Positions 12,628 to 25,728 of a DNA stretch of 64,000 bases are shown here, piece by piece. Numbering within the stretch: position 1 is the stretch's first letter; every line of letters starts with the position of its first letter. Both the position numbers and the translations under genes were made by a program. Below the pieces are notes generated by a model. That model was not told the origin of the DNA and made no database searches. It was given only the letters and a program-made list of their open reading frames with translations. Source of the DNA: Centroberyx gerrardi (Eukaryota > Chordata > Actinopteri > Beryciformes > Berycidae); assembly GCF_048128805.1 (NCBI RefSeq), contig NC_136005.1, positions 5,145,352 to 5,209,351 on the forward strand. The letters are read 5' to 3'.

Positions 12628-15600
12628 CTACTGTCTGATGTCTGCTGGTCTGAGCTGTCTCTCACCCTCGGCCAGGAAGATCTGCATGGCCCGGTACAGC
12701 AGGTGGACTCCCAGCTCCCGCTTCTTCTTCGCCTGCCAGTTGGACACCACGCCGTAGTAGTCCCCTCGCTTCTGATTGGTCAGCATCTTCAACCCTGGGA
12801 GGTGATTGGAGGATGAAGTGGCTTGTTAACAACTGGCTCGAGTGTGAGAATGTGTGTGAACACTACCACCACAGCTAATGTGAAATTTAAATTGCAGGAG
12901 AATTTACCTGCAGTAAATTACAAAATACCTCAAAATCACAAAGAAGTGCCATCCTAATATTAAGAATTTTTTTTTTATTCCAATTAACTATCCAAAGAAA
13001 ACAATTGTTATCACTGCAACCTGCAGTAGAACCGTAACTGGGGCCAAAACAGAGAAAAAATACAAACAATTCTTCTAACAATTCTAATTAAATACATTCG
13101 GTTAAAGAGGAAACACTGGCGAGCGCTGCAATCTCACTTCCTTCTCCTCAATACTTAGAACAAAACGTAGACATTCACATGCTGGTGAGTCATGCTTGCA
13201 GAAATTATTAGATATTATTATGGCAGTAATCAGCAAAAGTGGGGCTGCCTGCTGTCGAAAATGTAATAGCCGTGCCTCACACAGTCGACCGGCAATATAA
13301 TTTTAAAGATTAAAACGAACAGCCTCTAAACACATGGAGTCACATCAAAATACATGATTTGAGGGGAAAGGGGAATTGAAATTGTGATATTATTAGTAGT
13401 TTTCCAGTGGATTACGTCACTGATTACTACTTTAAGGAGGTAATCTAAAGCAACCCCCCCTCGCCGACCCCCCTCGCCCCTCCCGTACTCACCGATGGCG
13501 TCCACCATGCAGGCCTCTCTGGTGTAAGCCTCCACTGGAATGACGTTCTGGAAGCAGTGCAGAGAGATGACGCCCTGCTCCGCCCGCCACACCTGCAGGA
13601 TGTGCTGCACTTTGGAGCACAGTTTCTGACACAGGGGAGAGTGGAGGCGGTGTTTTAAAATGAGTGTTTTACCCTTGGTGTTAGTTTTTCTTGGGGAGTT
13701 TTTCCTTGTCTTCCCTGAGGGTCCAAGGCTGGTGGTGCCAGGTAGGTTTTTGTCTTTATCTTGTGTCTTGTGCTTTGTTTTGTTTCCTTCCGTTTTATTT
13801 TGTTTATACACTGTATTGCATCATTTTGTTTTGTGATTGATTGTTGATTAGTTATATCTAGGTAGGCTTTGTTCTTTGTCCTTCGAGACATGCTATTGTG
13901 ATTAAGGGCTATAGAAATAAACCGGACTTAACTTGACTTACCTCTCAATTTATTTTAATTCCCACACTTGCTATGTATGCATTTTGTTGTTTTTGTATCG
14001 TTCTCCTTGGTGAGTTTTGATGTCATTTGTGCCGTTGCCGTGTTGCATGCATGTAAGCTGAAGCTAAAGTGGAATCTATACAATTATATCCTATCGCCGT
14101 TTATTTCGATGCATATGCGCGAGCTCAGTCCACCTGACAGCCCTCTGTTCTGTCGGCGGAGAGAGAGACACAGACGAGCATGGAGGTTTCCCAGGGGCAC
14201 GGTGCCGGCCAGTGCCGATAGCTGGGCGAGATTTCGGCGGGGGTCCCGATGCCGATGCGTCACCGGGTGTCCGGCGAACGGCGTTTTAGGCACCGATGGG
14301 TACCAGAGCGACCGGGGCTTGGATCTGGAGGATCAATGCGGGCCGTGGGCGCGGTGGAGAGGACAGCGGCGGAGAGAGGAGACGGGACACGCTGGAACGG
14401 AGATCAGTATGGATGTATGGACTATTATTCTGTATATTAACAGTCTACAGCGGAGTTAGTTACACCATTGGTCGGCACACCCATACACGGTCCAGCCATA
14501 TACTAGGTTTTGACCTAGTCTTGTTTAATTAGAAGTGATTCCCTTCCCCTTGTTTTTCTTGTACTTTGCCTTCAGGAGAACCTAACGCCTAATTCTCACA
14601 CCCTATTCAGATACCTCCTTTTGGAATGAAATTGTTTGGATAATGAGTGTGTATACTGTCCAGTACAGGCTGCCTTACCTTGGAGGTCTTGTCCCCTTTG
14701 AAGTAGTCTAAAGCCTCATACAGGTGGCTGTAGGGACGGGAGCGTTTGCCTTTGCCCACATAAAATATGGCGTTGATGAACGTCTGGAAACACTCCTGGA
14801 CAGTCATGGTCCGACTGCGGAACGGGAGGTTTTTTGTCACTCTGAGAGGAAACAAAAAAAGAACATTTAATAATGCATTGAGAGAGTGAAAATATATATA
14901 ATTTTTATTACTGGGATAACACACTATAAAACACAATCACATGTGGTTTTGGATAGTTCAAACTTGATGAGCAAACATAAACAACTCTCTCCTAAAGCTA
15001 GAGACAAGAGAGCAGGGACTATCTTGATCATTTTGTTAAAACAAATCCAGGAGCCAACAATGTGGACACAATCATAGTATACAGACTTATTTTACACAGA
15101 AAAGGGAACAATGGTTGCTTAATATTGGTGAAAAACTCTTGTTGGTGTCGATTTTCCAGATTTATACCTGTGTCTACTAATCTATAAAACCAGCCAATGA
15201 ATTAGTTTTGTTAGTTTAGTTTTATTTCAGTTTACCACATCATAGAGGTGATGTGATAATACAAAGAAAGCAATAAAAAACACACATTTGCGGAGGTGAA
15301 ATATAATTGCTTATAATTGCATCTCAACTTAGAACCACTGTTGACAATTTGCAGATTTTGTCGCAAGATTTGTTAACTTTTCAGATCCCATTAGCAACTT
15401 TATTTCTCAAAAGCAGCTAGTGACAAATCTAGCTCCTTTTTTCGGACCATGGGGAACAACATTAATATGTGGACTCTCAAAGCACTTGGTAACAAATCAA
15501 TATGGCTGATGCACCAAAGAGGTCTGATGATCACATTGCTTCTCATACACAGCGTAGCCCCCTGCCTCCACTATGAGCAGGAGACTGTAGCAAATATATT

Positions 15601-18600
15601 TATATGCAAAAGTCAGATATAACGCCATCTGCCGACTTTTTGAGCAGCCAATAGCTAAAAGAGTTGGCAACACTGCTCAGAAGAAAACAAAAAGTCAAGC
15701 TGAGAAGCAGCTCAGGAACTGACCTTGGGTCCAGCAGCAGGTAGTTGAAGCTGGACTTGATGATTCCTTCCCTCCACTTTCTGTTCTGATCCGGTTGGTC
15801 AAACTGCTGGCACAGTGCCAGCTCGTCAGCGTGGCAATCAGGCAGCTCGAAGGTCCGCAGGGACCGGCACAGTTCTGGACTGTAACCCGAATCTACAGAA
15901 CCAAAAAGTGAGAACACATGGAAAATCACTTGCTATGTTAATGACACCAATCATAGGCTAGTTTTTTATATACTTTATTCATGTTCCTCATATCATAGCC
16001 CAGTAGTTCTTAATTTATCATGCCCACAAACCCGAAAAAACAAGGTGATGCCTATTTGCGACCTGCTAACGCTGGTGGTGAACACCAAACAATGATTCTT
16101 ATTTTGCCTTTTCAAGCTATTTTACCTCAGTAATTACTAGATGACAAATAAGGCAGCAAATATTGATTATTTCATAAGAAAAAGACATTAATTACAATAG
16201 TTAATCACATAATAACTATTGAATTTTGTATATTGTAAACATATTTTTCACATTCCATACATTTTCTCACGTTCCTCCCACCTCACCCCCAAATCAACCC
16301 CCAAGCTGAGGACCACTATCATTATGTAATCATAACCTAAGTCATATAAGTAATCAGTAATCAAGAACTTTTCATTAGGAACACAAGCATTACCGGTTTG
16401 TGGCTGGTCCAACTGCTTCTGCTGTTGTGTCGATTGGGAGTTTGACTCCAGCAACAGGCGGCACAGCTTTCGCATGTAGGTGGGCCGGGTGCGGGTGCTG
16501 ATGGGACCTGGACTCTCACCCAGCTCCAGTAGTCTGTGTCTCAGCTCCTTGTCCGTCATCCCTTTGGTCTTCGGCAACGATTTGTCCTCCTCCTCATCCT
16601 TCTCCTCCTTCTTCAGCACCTTTTGGGGCTTCTGGTTCTCCTTTCCTTTGTCGTTCATCACGTCGACCCGCATGGAGCGCCAGTCGTAGAGGATGGTCTC
16701 GTCGCTGCTGGAGGCGCTCATGCTGGAGCTGAGCGAGGTGTTGGCTGTGGGCGGGACGTGGGTCTCAATGAGCTTGTGGCCCTCTTCGGTGTCGGTGTAG
16801 AGGTACTCCACCGGCTCGTCCAGATCTTGGATGAGCGGGCGCCCTCCGGGGGTGTAAGACAGGTTGGCCAGGTGCTGTGGCCGGCGGCAGCTCGACAGCC
16901 TGCTCATGCTATACCTGGGGGTGCATCCGGTGCCTGGGGTGCATGGAGGGTCGGAGTCTTCCCTGGACCTCCTCGGGGAGAAATAGCTGGAGCTGGATGA
17001 AGATGACCCGGAGTCGGGCTGAGAGACGCAGTCCTCAGTGATCCAGGCATCTTCATTTTTCGGGCTGTCCACTCGGTCCATCTCATGGGCACCTTTTACA
17101 TTTTCCTTTGTTGCCTCATCCGTACTCGTCAGATCGTCTGTCAGAAACTCCCCTCCATCTGCAAGACCCTTTCCTTGCATAGCCAGAATAATCTCCTGGA
17201 GTTGTTTTTCATAGGCGTCTGTTGAAGAGTCTGCTTTTTTGTCCAGTACGAGTGTATCAGAGAAACTCTGTGAGTCAGCCACGCGCCTGGAGAGGATAAG
17301 GGTATCGTCTTGACTAGCGCTCACAATTGAACCAGCTCTGAGGGTGCTGGACTGTGTGTCCTGGCACTCTGGTGGCAAACTGTCTCCTCCTGTGCTACTC
17401 CCTGAATAGGACGGTGTATAACAAGGTCCATGTGGTAAATTGTAAAAGACATCATCGCTGCTCTGAGACCTGGGCGTGTGGCGGCGTGTTCGAACCGGTG
17501 TAGGCAGGGTGTGGTCAAACAGAGAAGACGTGGAGAGGAGGCTCTCTGGAGTTCTGCTGGTTCTCAGCGAGCATCGACTCAACCTCGAGCGTGTCCTTCC
17601 TGTTACAAAAGGACTCGGGGTCAGTGGGAGGTCAAAGTTGTCGTCCAAGGCAGCAGCTGCAACAGCTACTGGGGTGTGAACCATTGGCCTCACTGCCACC
17701 TCATCAACACCAGCTTCAGTTGCAGTATCCACAACATTTTCTTCAGGGCCACTACAAGCCCCAAGTGCACCATTGCTTGGGGATTTTTGGTCAGACAAGG
17801 TCAGCTTATCTATCATAGCTGGTAAATGCTCCACTCTTCCCAGTTTTGAATCTATCTGGGGTTCAGTTTTAACAGGTGGAATGTACCCATCCTGCTTTGT
17901 AAATGAGGAACCAGAGTCTGTAGATATTTGTGTCTCTTTGTCAGATTCAACACCAGCAGGTATCTCCTCCTCCACAGGAGGTGAGATCCGTCTGGAGTGC
18001 ATGGAGGCCTCCAGAGCGCTGGTGTAATGGTCGCTCTCACAGCTGCTGTAGTGACTGCTAGTCCTACTGCTGCTACTGCCCCCTGAGCTGCAGGCCGGCT
18101 GCTCAGGAGCCTCCACCCCAACCATGTTTACACTTTCATCCTCCTTTTCATCATCACCCTCTTCCAACAGGAACGGACTGTTGACCGTTTTCTCCATGTC
18201 CTCTTCTGTGCTCTCGCTGCTCCCCCGGCAAAACACGTAAACGTGATCTGGTGACGTGACGTCAATCCCCTGCTGGGGTAAAACCGTGGCCATGCGTTCT
18301 GAATCCAGGAAGCCAGAGTATTCAGAGATGTTCAAAGGTGAGTTGTCAGGGCATTGTCCGGCCTCAATGGTTGGTTGATGTTTAGGAGATTCAGGGCTAA
18401 AAACAGGGAAATATTCATCTACATCCCTGAAACTCACGCTTTTACGACTTGCTCGCCTTGAAGGGCAAGCTGGGAGAACGTCTCTTTGGGAGAGGGAGAC
18501 CCTGCCCTCAGTTGTTGTAGGATCTACATTTACTTTTGATGTAAACACATTGTCACCAGTAAACAAAACATCCTCCTGAAGAATTGGCATCGCAGGTCCA

Positions 18601-21600
18601 GAGCCTACTGCAGACATACGAGTGCTTGATAGTATGGAGTGACCCTCAGATGCCCAATCTGAATGTTTGCTCCAGTCTTGGCTGTGTTGCTCGTTAGTGT
18701 CCATATTGGAAAGTCTGTTATAAGGCATTCCTCTGCAACTTGGCCTGCCGTTAATGGTCGACAGGTTGAAAAAAGACGAGCGCCTTGTGCTGCTCATCGG
18801 GGCGTCCCCAAAGTCACTCAACATAGACAAGCGGGAGCTGTAGCTGGAGTCTGATTCGGGATAGCTGGACGTGTCCGTTTGGTCTGAATAAACAGCTGTG
18901 GAGAAAACAGAAAAGGGATATATAAAGTAAGACAGAGTTCCTACGAGGTGTCAAATTACCACCAGCCAGCCAAATGATGTGGCCAGTAGGTCTTTATACA
19001 CTGCCAGACACTTTGGCAGGTAGTCAGCCATCGCCTGGAGGTTCTTTTTGATTCTAAAAATCATATTTGGCTGGGAAATTGGGAAACCTGGCACCAAACC
19101 AGGCACTGTTGATGGTGAACAAAAAAGTTTCCTGCCCTGGTTCCTACATATTTTTCAATGAATATTATATCGCACAATATCCATGATTAATATTGGTGAG
19201 TGTCTATGTTGAAATTCTGCAGGGTTTTTAGTGAAATATCTTATTTTGTTTTTCTTTTGATTAGATAAAATGATCACTTGGGACTAGGATGCAATAAGAA
19301 AATTTTGTATTTTGGTTATTATTCCTTCAAAAGGGTGACATGATCTGCCAGCAGCCAAGTTAAATGTTCAACACTTCAACACAACAAAAAAACAAAACAT
19401 TATGAACATATCGCCATGCCATTTCCAAAACATTTTAGGTAAGTAAGTTTTCCAGGTCTGGAAAACACAACTTACAAAATTCCATTATTTTTGAGGTTTC
19501 CAATGATCATAGGAATGCTGATGAGAGTTTAAACAATGGTCTCAGACACATGAATTTGGTAAACAAGTGGGATTTTTAAGGGAAATTTTGGCCAAGTATC
19601 CCATAGCTGGGAATTTTAAGTGACTGACCCCAAACAAGCCAAAGCCTCATCAGAAAATATCTTACAGTATTGGAATTGAGGCAGGTCTTCATGTTCTGTG
19701 TCCTCTGAGCTGGTCTGGTACTCCTGAAGGAGCTGGGCACATTTTCGATTCTCCTGTTGCTCTGCCAGCTGTCCTGGTGTATTCCCATCCTGCACGAAGG
19801 AAGGAGACAACAGGAGTAAACCAAACTGCTTCAAATGTCAATATTTAGAGCCGGCCATTAGGGGATATCCTGTTAATAGCACTAAAGTTTCCTCTGTATT
19901 CACTCAGCTGTGATGAGGAACCATTGCAAGAACTCTAAACCCACTGCTACAGAAAATGTCAACTTAAAAATTACAGTAATTCACCCAAATGTCCCTATAA
20001 AACAGTGTGTAGTCCTAATGTTTGTAATTAAGGTTTTAATTATGTTGCAGTATCCAAAGAAAAACATTTTTACCACTGCAGTCTGCAGGACTATAATTGG
20101 AACAAACGCAAAAGCAAATCCCCCCCCAAACACCACAAACATCAAGTTACAGGGAAAACAGTAAGCTGGTTATCTATAAATACATAGATTATTGCATTAG
20201 CTTGTGCTGTGAAGTGTATGTGTGTAGGTGTGCATGGTGTGTTTAAAAATAAATTGCATCTAGTTACCCTCTTTACCTGTCTTAACCATTACTTTGACTC
20301 ATTAGCCTTATGGAAAACGATTAGCAAAAGACTGACACTGAAGTAATGTTAAATATAATTCTTCTTACATGATCTTTGATGTTGGCGTTCCCTCCATTCA
20401 TCAGGAGCAGTTTGAGGTTTTGATAACAGCCCCACAGTGCAGCAACATGAAGGGAGGTCAGGCCCTCTGAAGACCTGGGAGGAGCACATGAAAACCTCAG
20501 ACTGGAAACAACGGGCCTCATGCAAGAACCACTCGTACGAACAGATTCGTTCTTAAATCATTCGCACCAGCGATTTAAGAGAACTTGCCGCATTCACCAA
20601 TTTTCTCGTATTTACAATTTTCTCTTCGGTACGAACAAAATGTACGAGTGGTCCAGACCTGTCGTACGAGTCACGTACAATCAACCTGCTGTTCTCCAAA
20701 GCAAAAAAAAAACTTTGTTGTTGACTAATGGATTGTATCTCTGTCACTTTGAAGAAATTTTGAGTTTGAATATATAAATGACACTGTAAAGTAATGAATA
20801 ATCATGTTGAGATTAACCAGTACAGTGGTTACAGCAACAGGAAAAACAGCAAGGGAGCACTGATGGCTTTTTCAAAAGAAGGTAGTGCGTAACTTATTTT
20901 ACCAGAGCCGCATAAAATCTCATAAGTATCCATGTGGGTTAGTAGCCTATAAGTGCGCTCAATACAAAGACAAAACAAAAAACACTAATAATTGCCAGGT
21001 TATTTGACAAACACTCAGATGAGACAAAGGCAAGGTTAGATTGTATTGGGGGAAATACATTATAGAGGGAGATAAATCTGATTTCTAGGCTATTTTACTC
21101 CAGTTGCTAACTTTAATGTGGGTAAGTGCAAGTGAATCTAAATTTAGGTCTTATCAGGTTGAGGTGCAAGTCGCTGTCCAGGGCGACATCGCTGAACACC
21201 TGACAGCTATATCGCCAATTATGGCAGGTATAGGCCTATTCCTTCATCTGTCTGTGTAACGGAGGATTCCTCCTGGCCCTCCTGTTGCAGTCATGGATCG
21301 CCTTGCTTTTTGCATCTAATTTCATGTCAAGCCATTTCTTTTTTTATTTCTGTGACGGTGCCCTAACGACAAATCACTACAGTCCTATAACATTCCTATA
21401 ATACTCCGATAGGGACTTAGAGTGTCTGTGGTACTCAATAGTGAGTTTATAGTGACCTTATCATGGTATTTTTGTCTTCTGTAGTATCACTATAATATTC
21501 CTATAGGGAATTATAGCTTTGTTGTGATATTTATTTAGTGTTCATCTAAAATGTATAGAAATACTACAGCTGTTTATCGCAAGGGAACGCACAAAGTTAT

Positions 21601-23389
21601 TTTTCCCCATTCCTTGGCTTTAGCAGGGCCTTTGATTCCACTATTGAATTATATTAAATATTATATGCTTTGGTTGACTTATTTCTGATAGTAGGACTTC
21701 AATCTCAGAGCTGGTAGACTTCTCCTTAGTCTTCCTGTCAGTTTTATGAATGAAGCTTCCCTAACCTTATATGGCATTATTGGGGCGTCAATTATGCAAA
21801 ATGCCATAAAAAACAACAATATACAACACAAAACACAAAACAAACAAACAAAAACAGACCCCAAAGACTTCAGCTATCCATCTTTTGTTCCATGCAGTTC
21901 TGTATTGTACAGTCTGACTGCTGTAGGCAGGGTTGCTGCTTTCAGCCTGTTTGTTCTGTACTGGACGTGTGTAAAATTGTTGCTGTTCTGTAGCAGTCTG
22001 TTTGTATTATCTGCTCTTGTCTGTGGGAGCAAGTCATGGAGTGGATGTTGTGCGTGTGTCATCGGTCAAAGAATGTTTAAAGTCGCAAGGAAACAGCATT
22101 TTGATGGTGTCTTGCTTCCATAATTTGACTTATTTCCAGTTGTAACAGGATGTTGGGGCGGGACACAACGCAGGGAGGCCCCGTTCAAAACTGTTCAAAA
22201 AGTTCAACAATGCTTTGTGCATAATCTTCACAAATTCAAATTCACCAAAATGAATAAATTCCACCCACTGGGATGCAACCATGGTGCCTCAGGAAAAGGG
22301 AACAGGGTTTTCGGGGGTGAACATCCAAAAATTCACCGATGTTGCCACTAGTGTCACTTGGAAAGTTGTGATGTTGCAAGTTTTATATGATTGGAGGGAC
22401 AGCGGGGACAACTGTTCAAAAATATGTGGTGGGATTATTGGTTGGGATTTTGTATGCATGTCTACTGGCACACGATCAAGAAACCATGAAAAAAAATCAG
22501 AAATTTAAATTCTTCAGGAATTAAAAGTACTGGGATTTTGACATAAAAATACAAGAAAATAAAAATATTGTAATATTTGGCGTTTATTGTTAAATAGATA
22601 GATGTTATGATATAGAGAATTAGTTAACAAGGTGAAAAGTCTTTTTTCTATTCATTGTGATTTTAACCATACCTGACATTGGGGTCCGCTCCACACTGCA
22701 GCATCAACTTCAAGCAGCGCGTGTTCTTCTCAGTCTCTTTGCCAGCAGCCAGGTGGACTGCAGCCACTCCTTTACTACCAACCACATCAGGTCTGCCACC
22801 TTGAGACAGAAGCATCTGCACAGATCTGTCAAGGAAAGAGAGATCAGTTACAATCTATAATGGATTTGCATTAAAGCAGATTTGGTCTAAGCAAGTATTA
22901 GTGTAATGCAAATGAGCATGTGATATTCAGCATTCAAGTTATTTCAAGCATTGCTGCCCATCTGTGCTTTGTAGCCAAATAGAAAGGTCAATAATTTGGG
23001 GGTGTGACATTGCAAAATAACTGAATTAAGTGCACAATGTAGCGTTAAATGAACACATTACAGACCAAGGCATTCAAGGACTCAGAAGGAATAGCTTACA
23101 ATTTAGCCAGGACAGGAAAATAACCCTAACCCTTTTCATCTATAGATAGTCTCTAAAAGTTACCAGGCAGTTTTACTGTTTTACCAGACGGAATAACTAT
23201 AGTAAGACCGTACAAACGGTGCTTAGTTACCTACAAAACTGTCTAGTCGCGAGTGGTGATTTTCCACCCTGTTGTAGGAAAACATGTCTGGGCAAAGCCA
23301 AGATGAAAGAGGGATGCACATCACCTGGGGTCTCCATCGTTCACAGCTTTACACAGTTGACTTTCGAGTCTCCTCCTGTTTCGATCCAT
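12628..23389 (-). CDS. ankle1: ANKLE1: ankyrin repeat and LEM domain endonuclease, 9 coding exons
   Basis: Coding exons in order: 23325-23389, 22673-22825, 20369-20474, 19666-19789, 16394-18895, 15724-15892, 14679-14841, 13493-13625, 12628-12794. All have AG/GT borders and compatible phases, giving 3582 nt and 1193 residues. Ankyrin repeats span about 22-140 (for example GLTSLHVAALWGC). A long acidic, Ser/Thr-rich segment follows. The LEM domain is at about 930-968 (DKELRHRLLELGESPGPI). The GIY-YIG-type nuclease fills 1040-1193: IFYVGKG with Tyr1067, then Arg and His in KRSRPYSHLYEAL, glutamates in EAYTREAC (E1126/E1131), and LTNQK. ANKLE1 and its worm homologue LEM-3 are known DNA endonucleases that shuttle between nucleus and cytoplasm and act on chromatin bridges at the midbody. 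The start MDRNRRR is chosen because its AG completes the arginine codon of exon 2. From memory the human protein is about 615 residues; the extra length here is all in exon 5. Confidence 0.93.
13650..13945 (+). repeat. Non-LTR retrotransposon 3' tail in ankle1 intron 7
   Basis: The stretch ends in AAGGGCTATAGAAATAAAC followed by GGACTTAACTTGACTT, the usual form of teleost LINE tails (GGGCTATATAAATAAA plus a TTGACTTGA repeat). Upstream is a T-rich body containing CTGAGGGTCCAAGGCTGG. No reverse transcriptase frame is left. It lies between ankle1 exons 7 and 8. Confidence 0.55.
16394..18895 (-). other. ankle1: ankle1 exon 5: 2.5-kb exon with disordered region, KEN box and LEM domain
   Basis: A single exon of 2502 bp codes about 834 residues (150-983). 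Most is low-complexity Ser/Thr/Glu-rich sequence likely to be disordered, with many SP/TP sites (TPESLL, TPVRTRR, TPRSQS), an acidic block and a basic patch (KPQKVLKKEEK). A KEN tripeptide at residues 901-903, just before the LEM domain, resembles an APC/C degron. The exon ends with a clean ACCG|GTAATG donor. Confidence 0.9.
18955..19145 (-). repeat. Inverted copy of the CACCAGCC-type repeat in ankle1 intron 4
   Basis: Read on the minus strand it contains CTACCTGCCAAAGTGTCTGG, matching the copy at 11190-11212, and has CCAGCCAGCC blocks at its edge. It lies just upstream of the large ankle1 exon. Confidence 0.45.
20515..20700. repeat. Dispersed repeat with GGGCCTCATG terminus and GTACGA motifs
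   Basis: Starts GGGCCTCATGCAAGAACCAC and contains repeated TCGTACGA-like palindromic segments (at about 20538, 20640 and 20662). A related GGCCTCATTTAT start occurs at 49110. It resembles the ends of non-autonomous DNA transposons common in fish, within ankle1 intron 2. Confidence 0.4.
21340..21530. repeat. Repeat-like stretch in ankle1 intron 2
   Basis: Contains alternating versions of CACTATAATATTCCTATAGGGA and CTATAACATTCCTATAATACTCC (each shown here only in part), which are internally repetitive and partly palindromic. I cannot assign it to a named family. The rest of the 2.2-kb intron shows no coding signal. Confidence 0.3.
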
Positions 23390-23830
23390 TATTATCCTTG
23401 TATCATTTAGTGTTGTATATCAGGATCATCTGAATTAGCTTATAGATCTGTGCAGCCGACATTGGCAAATCGAGGCTAGCTAAAAGCTAATTAGCGACAG
23501 AGAATAGGAAACCTATTTCTTGCACACGTCAAACTACATTTTCATATAGAGTTAGTCAGCAATACGCGTAATTCTCCGTTCTTTTCCATAAAAACCAGAA
23601 GCGAGATTTTGTATTTTCAAACTACAAAACAGCCAACATCACTTCATTGTTTACTAGCGTCATCTTTGTTTTCGAGGAAGCTTGCTATATTTTGGTCAAA
23701 CTTCCCTCCAAGCACATCGACCCGCCTCTTTTTTCGCAGCAGGCGGATGTCCCGCCTACAGAAATCTTTGATTGGCTAAAACTGACACAACGCCTCCATT
23801 TTCACCAATCAGATGAGACGCTAGTTGAAA
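23390..23830 (-). promoter_or_regulatory. ankle1 5' flank with CCAAT boxes
   Basis: Directly upstream of the ankle1 start. An ATTGG box at about 23771 and a CCAAT box at about 23804 form an opposed pair. No convincing TATA box is visible near the start. The rest of 23830-24890 shows no gene and no clear repeat. Confidence 0.35.
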
Positions 23831-24899
23831 GGGAAGTATACGTCCTCCTAATCGATACTACTCGCCTAGTTTCTCCACCACTGTACTCAATCTGTATGGT
23901 GGATGGGTGTAGGCTACTATAAAGGAATAATTCAGGGTCAAGTATCAAAGCCATTCTTTTCCTTTCATCCAGTTTCAACAGCAAAATGTGACGGGACTAT
24001 AACAACAGTTATAGGAAATTCAATGGCAACAGTTTTCATGTACCAGCTCTTGCACCCTTGAGGCCTTGCAGCATTTCAGAAATATACAGTATATACCTAA
24101 TATATAGACATTTGGATGAAATAATGGGTTGCACACCTCTTTTAGTTTCTCTGATCTTGTTATCATTTCTTGGAGATACACTTGCATTAAATGACAATCA
24201 AATAAAGATCAAATATTTGCTCAACTAGGCTAGATGACATTTTGCAAAAACAGATTTTTGTCTACTCGAATGCATTCTATAGTGTTCTATGTCATTTTAA
24301 GATGGTACTAAAATACTAATACACTGCATGAGGTTACCGGTATCAGAGTAGAAATGGATATTATCTTTGTACTAGTTGACACTCTACGCTGAATGACTTT
24401 ACCACAATCCTAACTGAATTAGGAAAACAATAACAGAGGAGATAGAAAGTGCCTTACTATTACATTTTAACAATGGCATTTTGCCCATGTTTAGAGTGAA
24501 GAAGGGGTCTGAATGGAGGTCAACAAAAGCTTGTTTGAATTGAAATGAAGAGGCACTCATCAGCTTGTTATAGACCAGATGGGCTGTTAGGAGAGGTGTG
24601 TAGGCACAGTCAACATACAAAGCTTTTATATCAAGGGTGTAGAGCTAGTGAAAATCAAGTTGAAATGCCATTACAGTGAGCTAACATGCTACTAGACAAT
24701 TATTATTACTACTTTTTTTTTAGCCAAGAGACATTCACCTTTGGACAAGATGATTGGCATCTCTGACTCAAATCTGATCTTACATATAAAACAGCATAAG
24801 ACATCTTAAAACATGAAACTATCTTTTAGCCATTATCAAAAGGCTACATTTTTCTAATGCTGTTGAATCTTTGAGAAATATTACCATTGGAAAATCACG

Positions 24900-24905
24900 T
24901 TTATT
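24900..24905 (-). promoter_or_regulatory. Candidate poly(A) signal of alkaline phosphatase 1
   Basis: TTTATT on the plus strand reads AATAAA on the minus strand, about 825 nt after the stop codon at 25729. It is the most convincing hexamer I see in this flank. If it is used, the 3' UTR contains the MITE at 25230-25575. Confidence 0.35.
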
Positions 24906-25229
24906 CAAAATACATATAAATAAGCTGTACAGTGGGAGTGTAGGAAGTCATACATCCATGTTACAATAATAGTTGTGTTTCAATATACATTTCACAATAG
25001 GGTAATCTGAACAGGTAGATACAGTATTTTCCTGAGTGGCAGTGCTGTGAAAGATGTGCGACTATACAGCGCTAAACAAGTGCATACAGAGCAGAGCGGG
25101 TCAGAGGCACTGGCAATGTTTGAAGAGACAAAATCTTCAAGATGGGAAACATTGAATTACACATGTGATCAGGTTCCACCTGCAGTCAGACTGGTTTTCA
25201 CATGTACAGCAAAACTGATATATAACAAT

Positions 25230-25575
25230 TTTGAAGGTGACGTCAGCAAAAATGGGACCTGCATTTTTTTTTCTTAGTGACGGATACGGGTGGAGATGGT
25301 GATAAAAAATCTTTTTACCATCGTTGGTGAGTCCAGCTTTCTCAGGACAGAGCGCTCGCTCCCTCGCTGTTTAGGAGAAAGTTTTGCTTTGAAAGCTTTT
25401 GCCTATAAGTTTTAATTCGCCACCTCCTGTGGGCTGAGAATATTTCCCACCAGTGATCATGTCTGACACCTGAAATGAATTTGGGCAAATACGGCGAATC
25501 TACATTGTCACAAGTTGGAATTCAGACTGATAAGAGTGTATTTTTACATTAAATCCTTGCCTAGTGCAGCTTTAA
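25230..25575 (-). repeat. MITE copy A in the 3' flank of alkaline phosphatase 1
   Basis: Read on the minus strand it begins TTAAAGCTGCACTAGGCAAG and contains AAAGCTGGACTCACCAAC after a GAGCGCTC block. Copy B at 28262-28722 has the same terminus and interior on the plus strand. The two copies differ at many positions, so they are not a recent duplication. Confidence 0.6.
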
Positions 25576-25728
25576 GTACATTTTTCATGAATCTAATTCA
25601 GCCACATATCACACATATAGAAATACAATCTAAGAATAACTGCTTTTTTGACCAAAATAGTCAGTGGAGACCTTATAATTCCAAGGTCAGATCAAGTCAA
25701 ATTCCAGGGAGTCGGTAGTGTCTCAGAC

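Noticed and set aside
16480..18854. Several plus-strand frames of 60-154 residues
   Set aside because: They are shadows of the large ankle1 exon on the other strand.
23120..23135. CCCTAA-type telomere-like units, also near 33102 and 40570
   Set aside because: Only two units each; too short to be interstitial telomere repeats.
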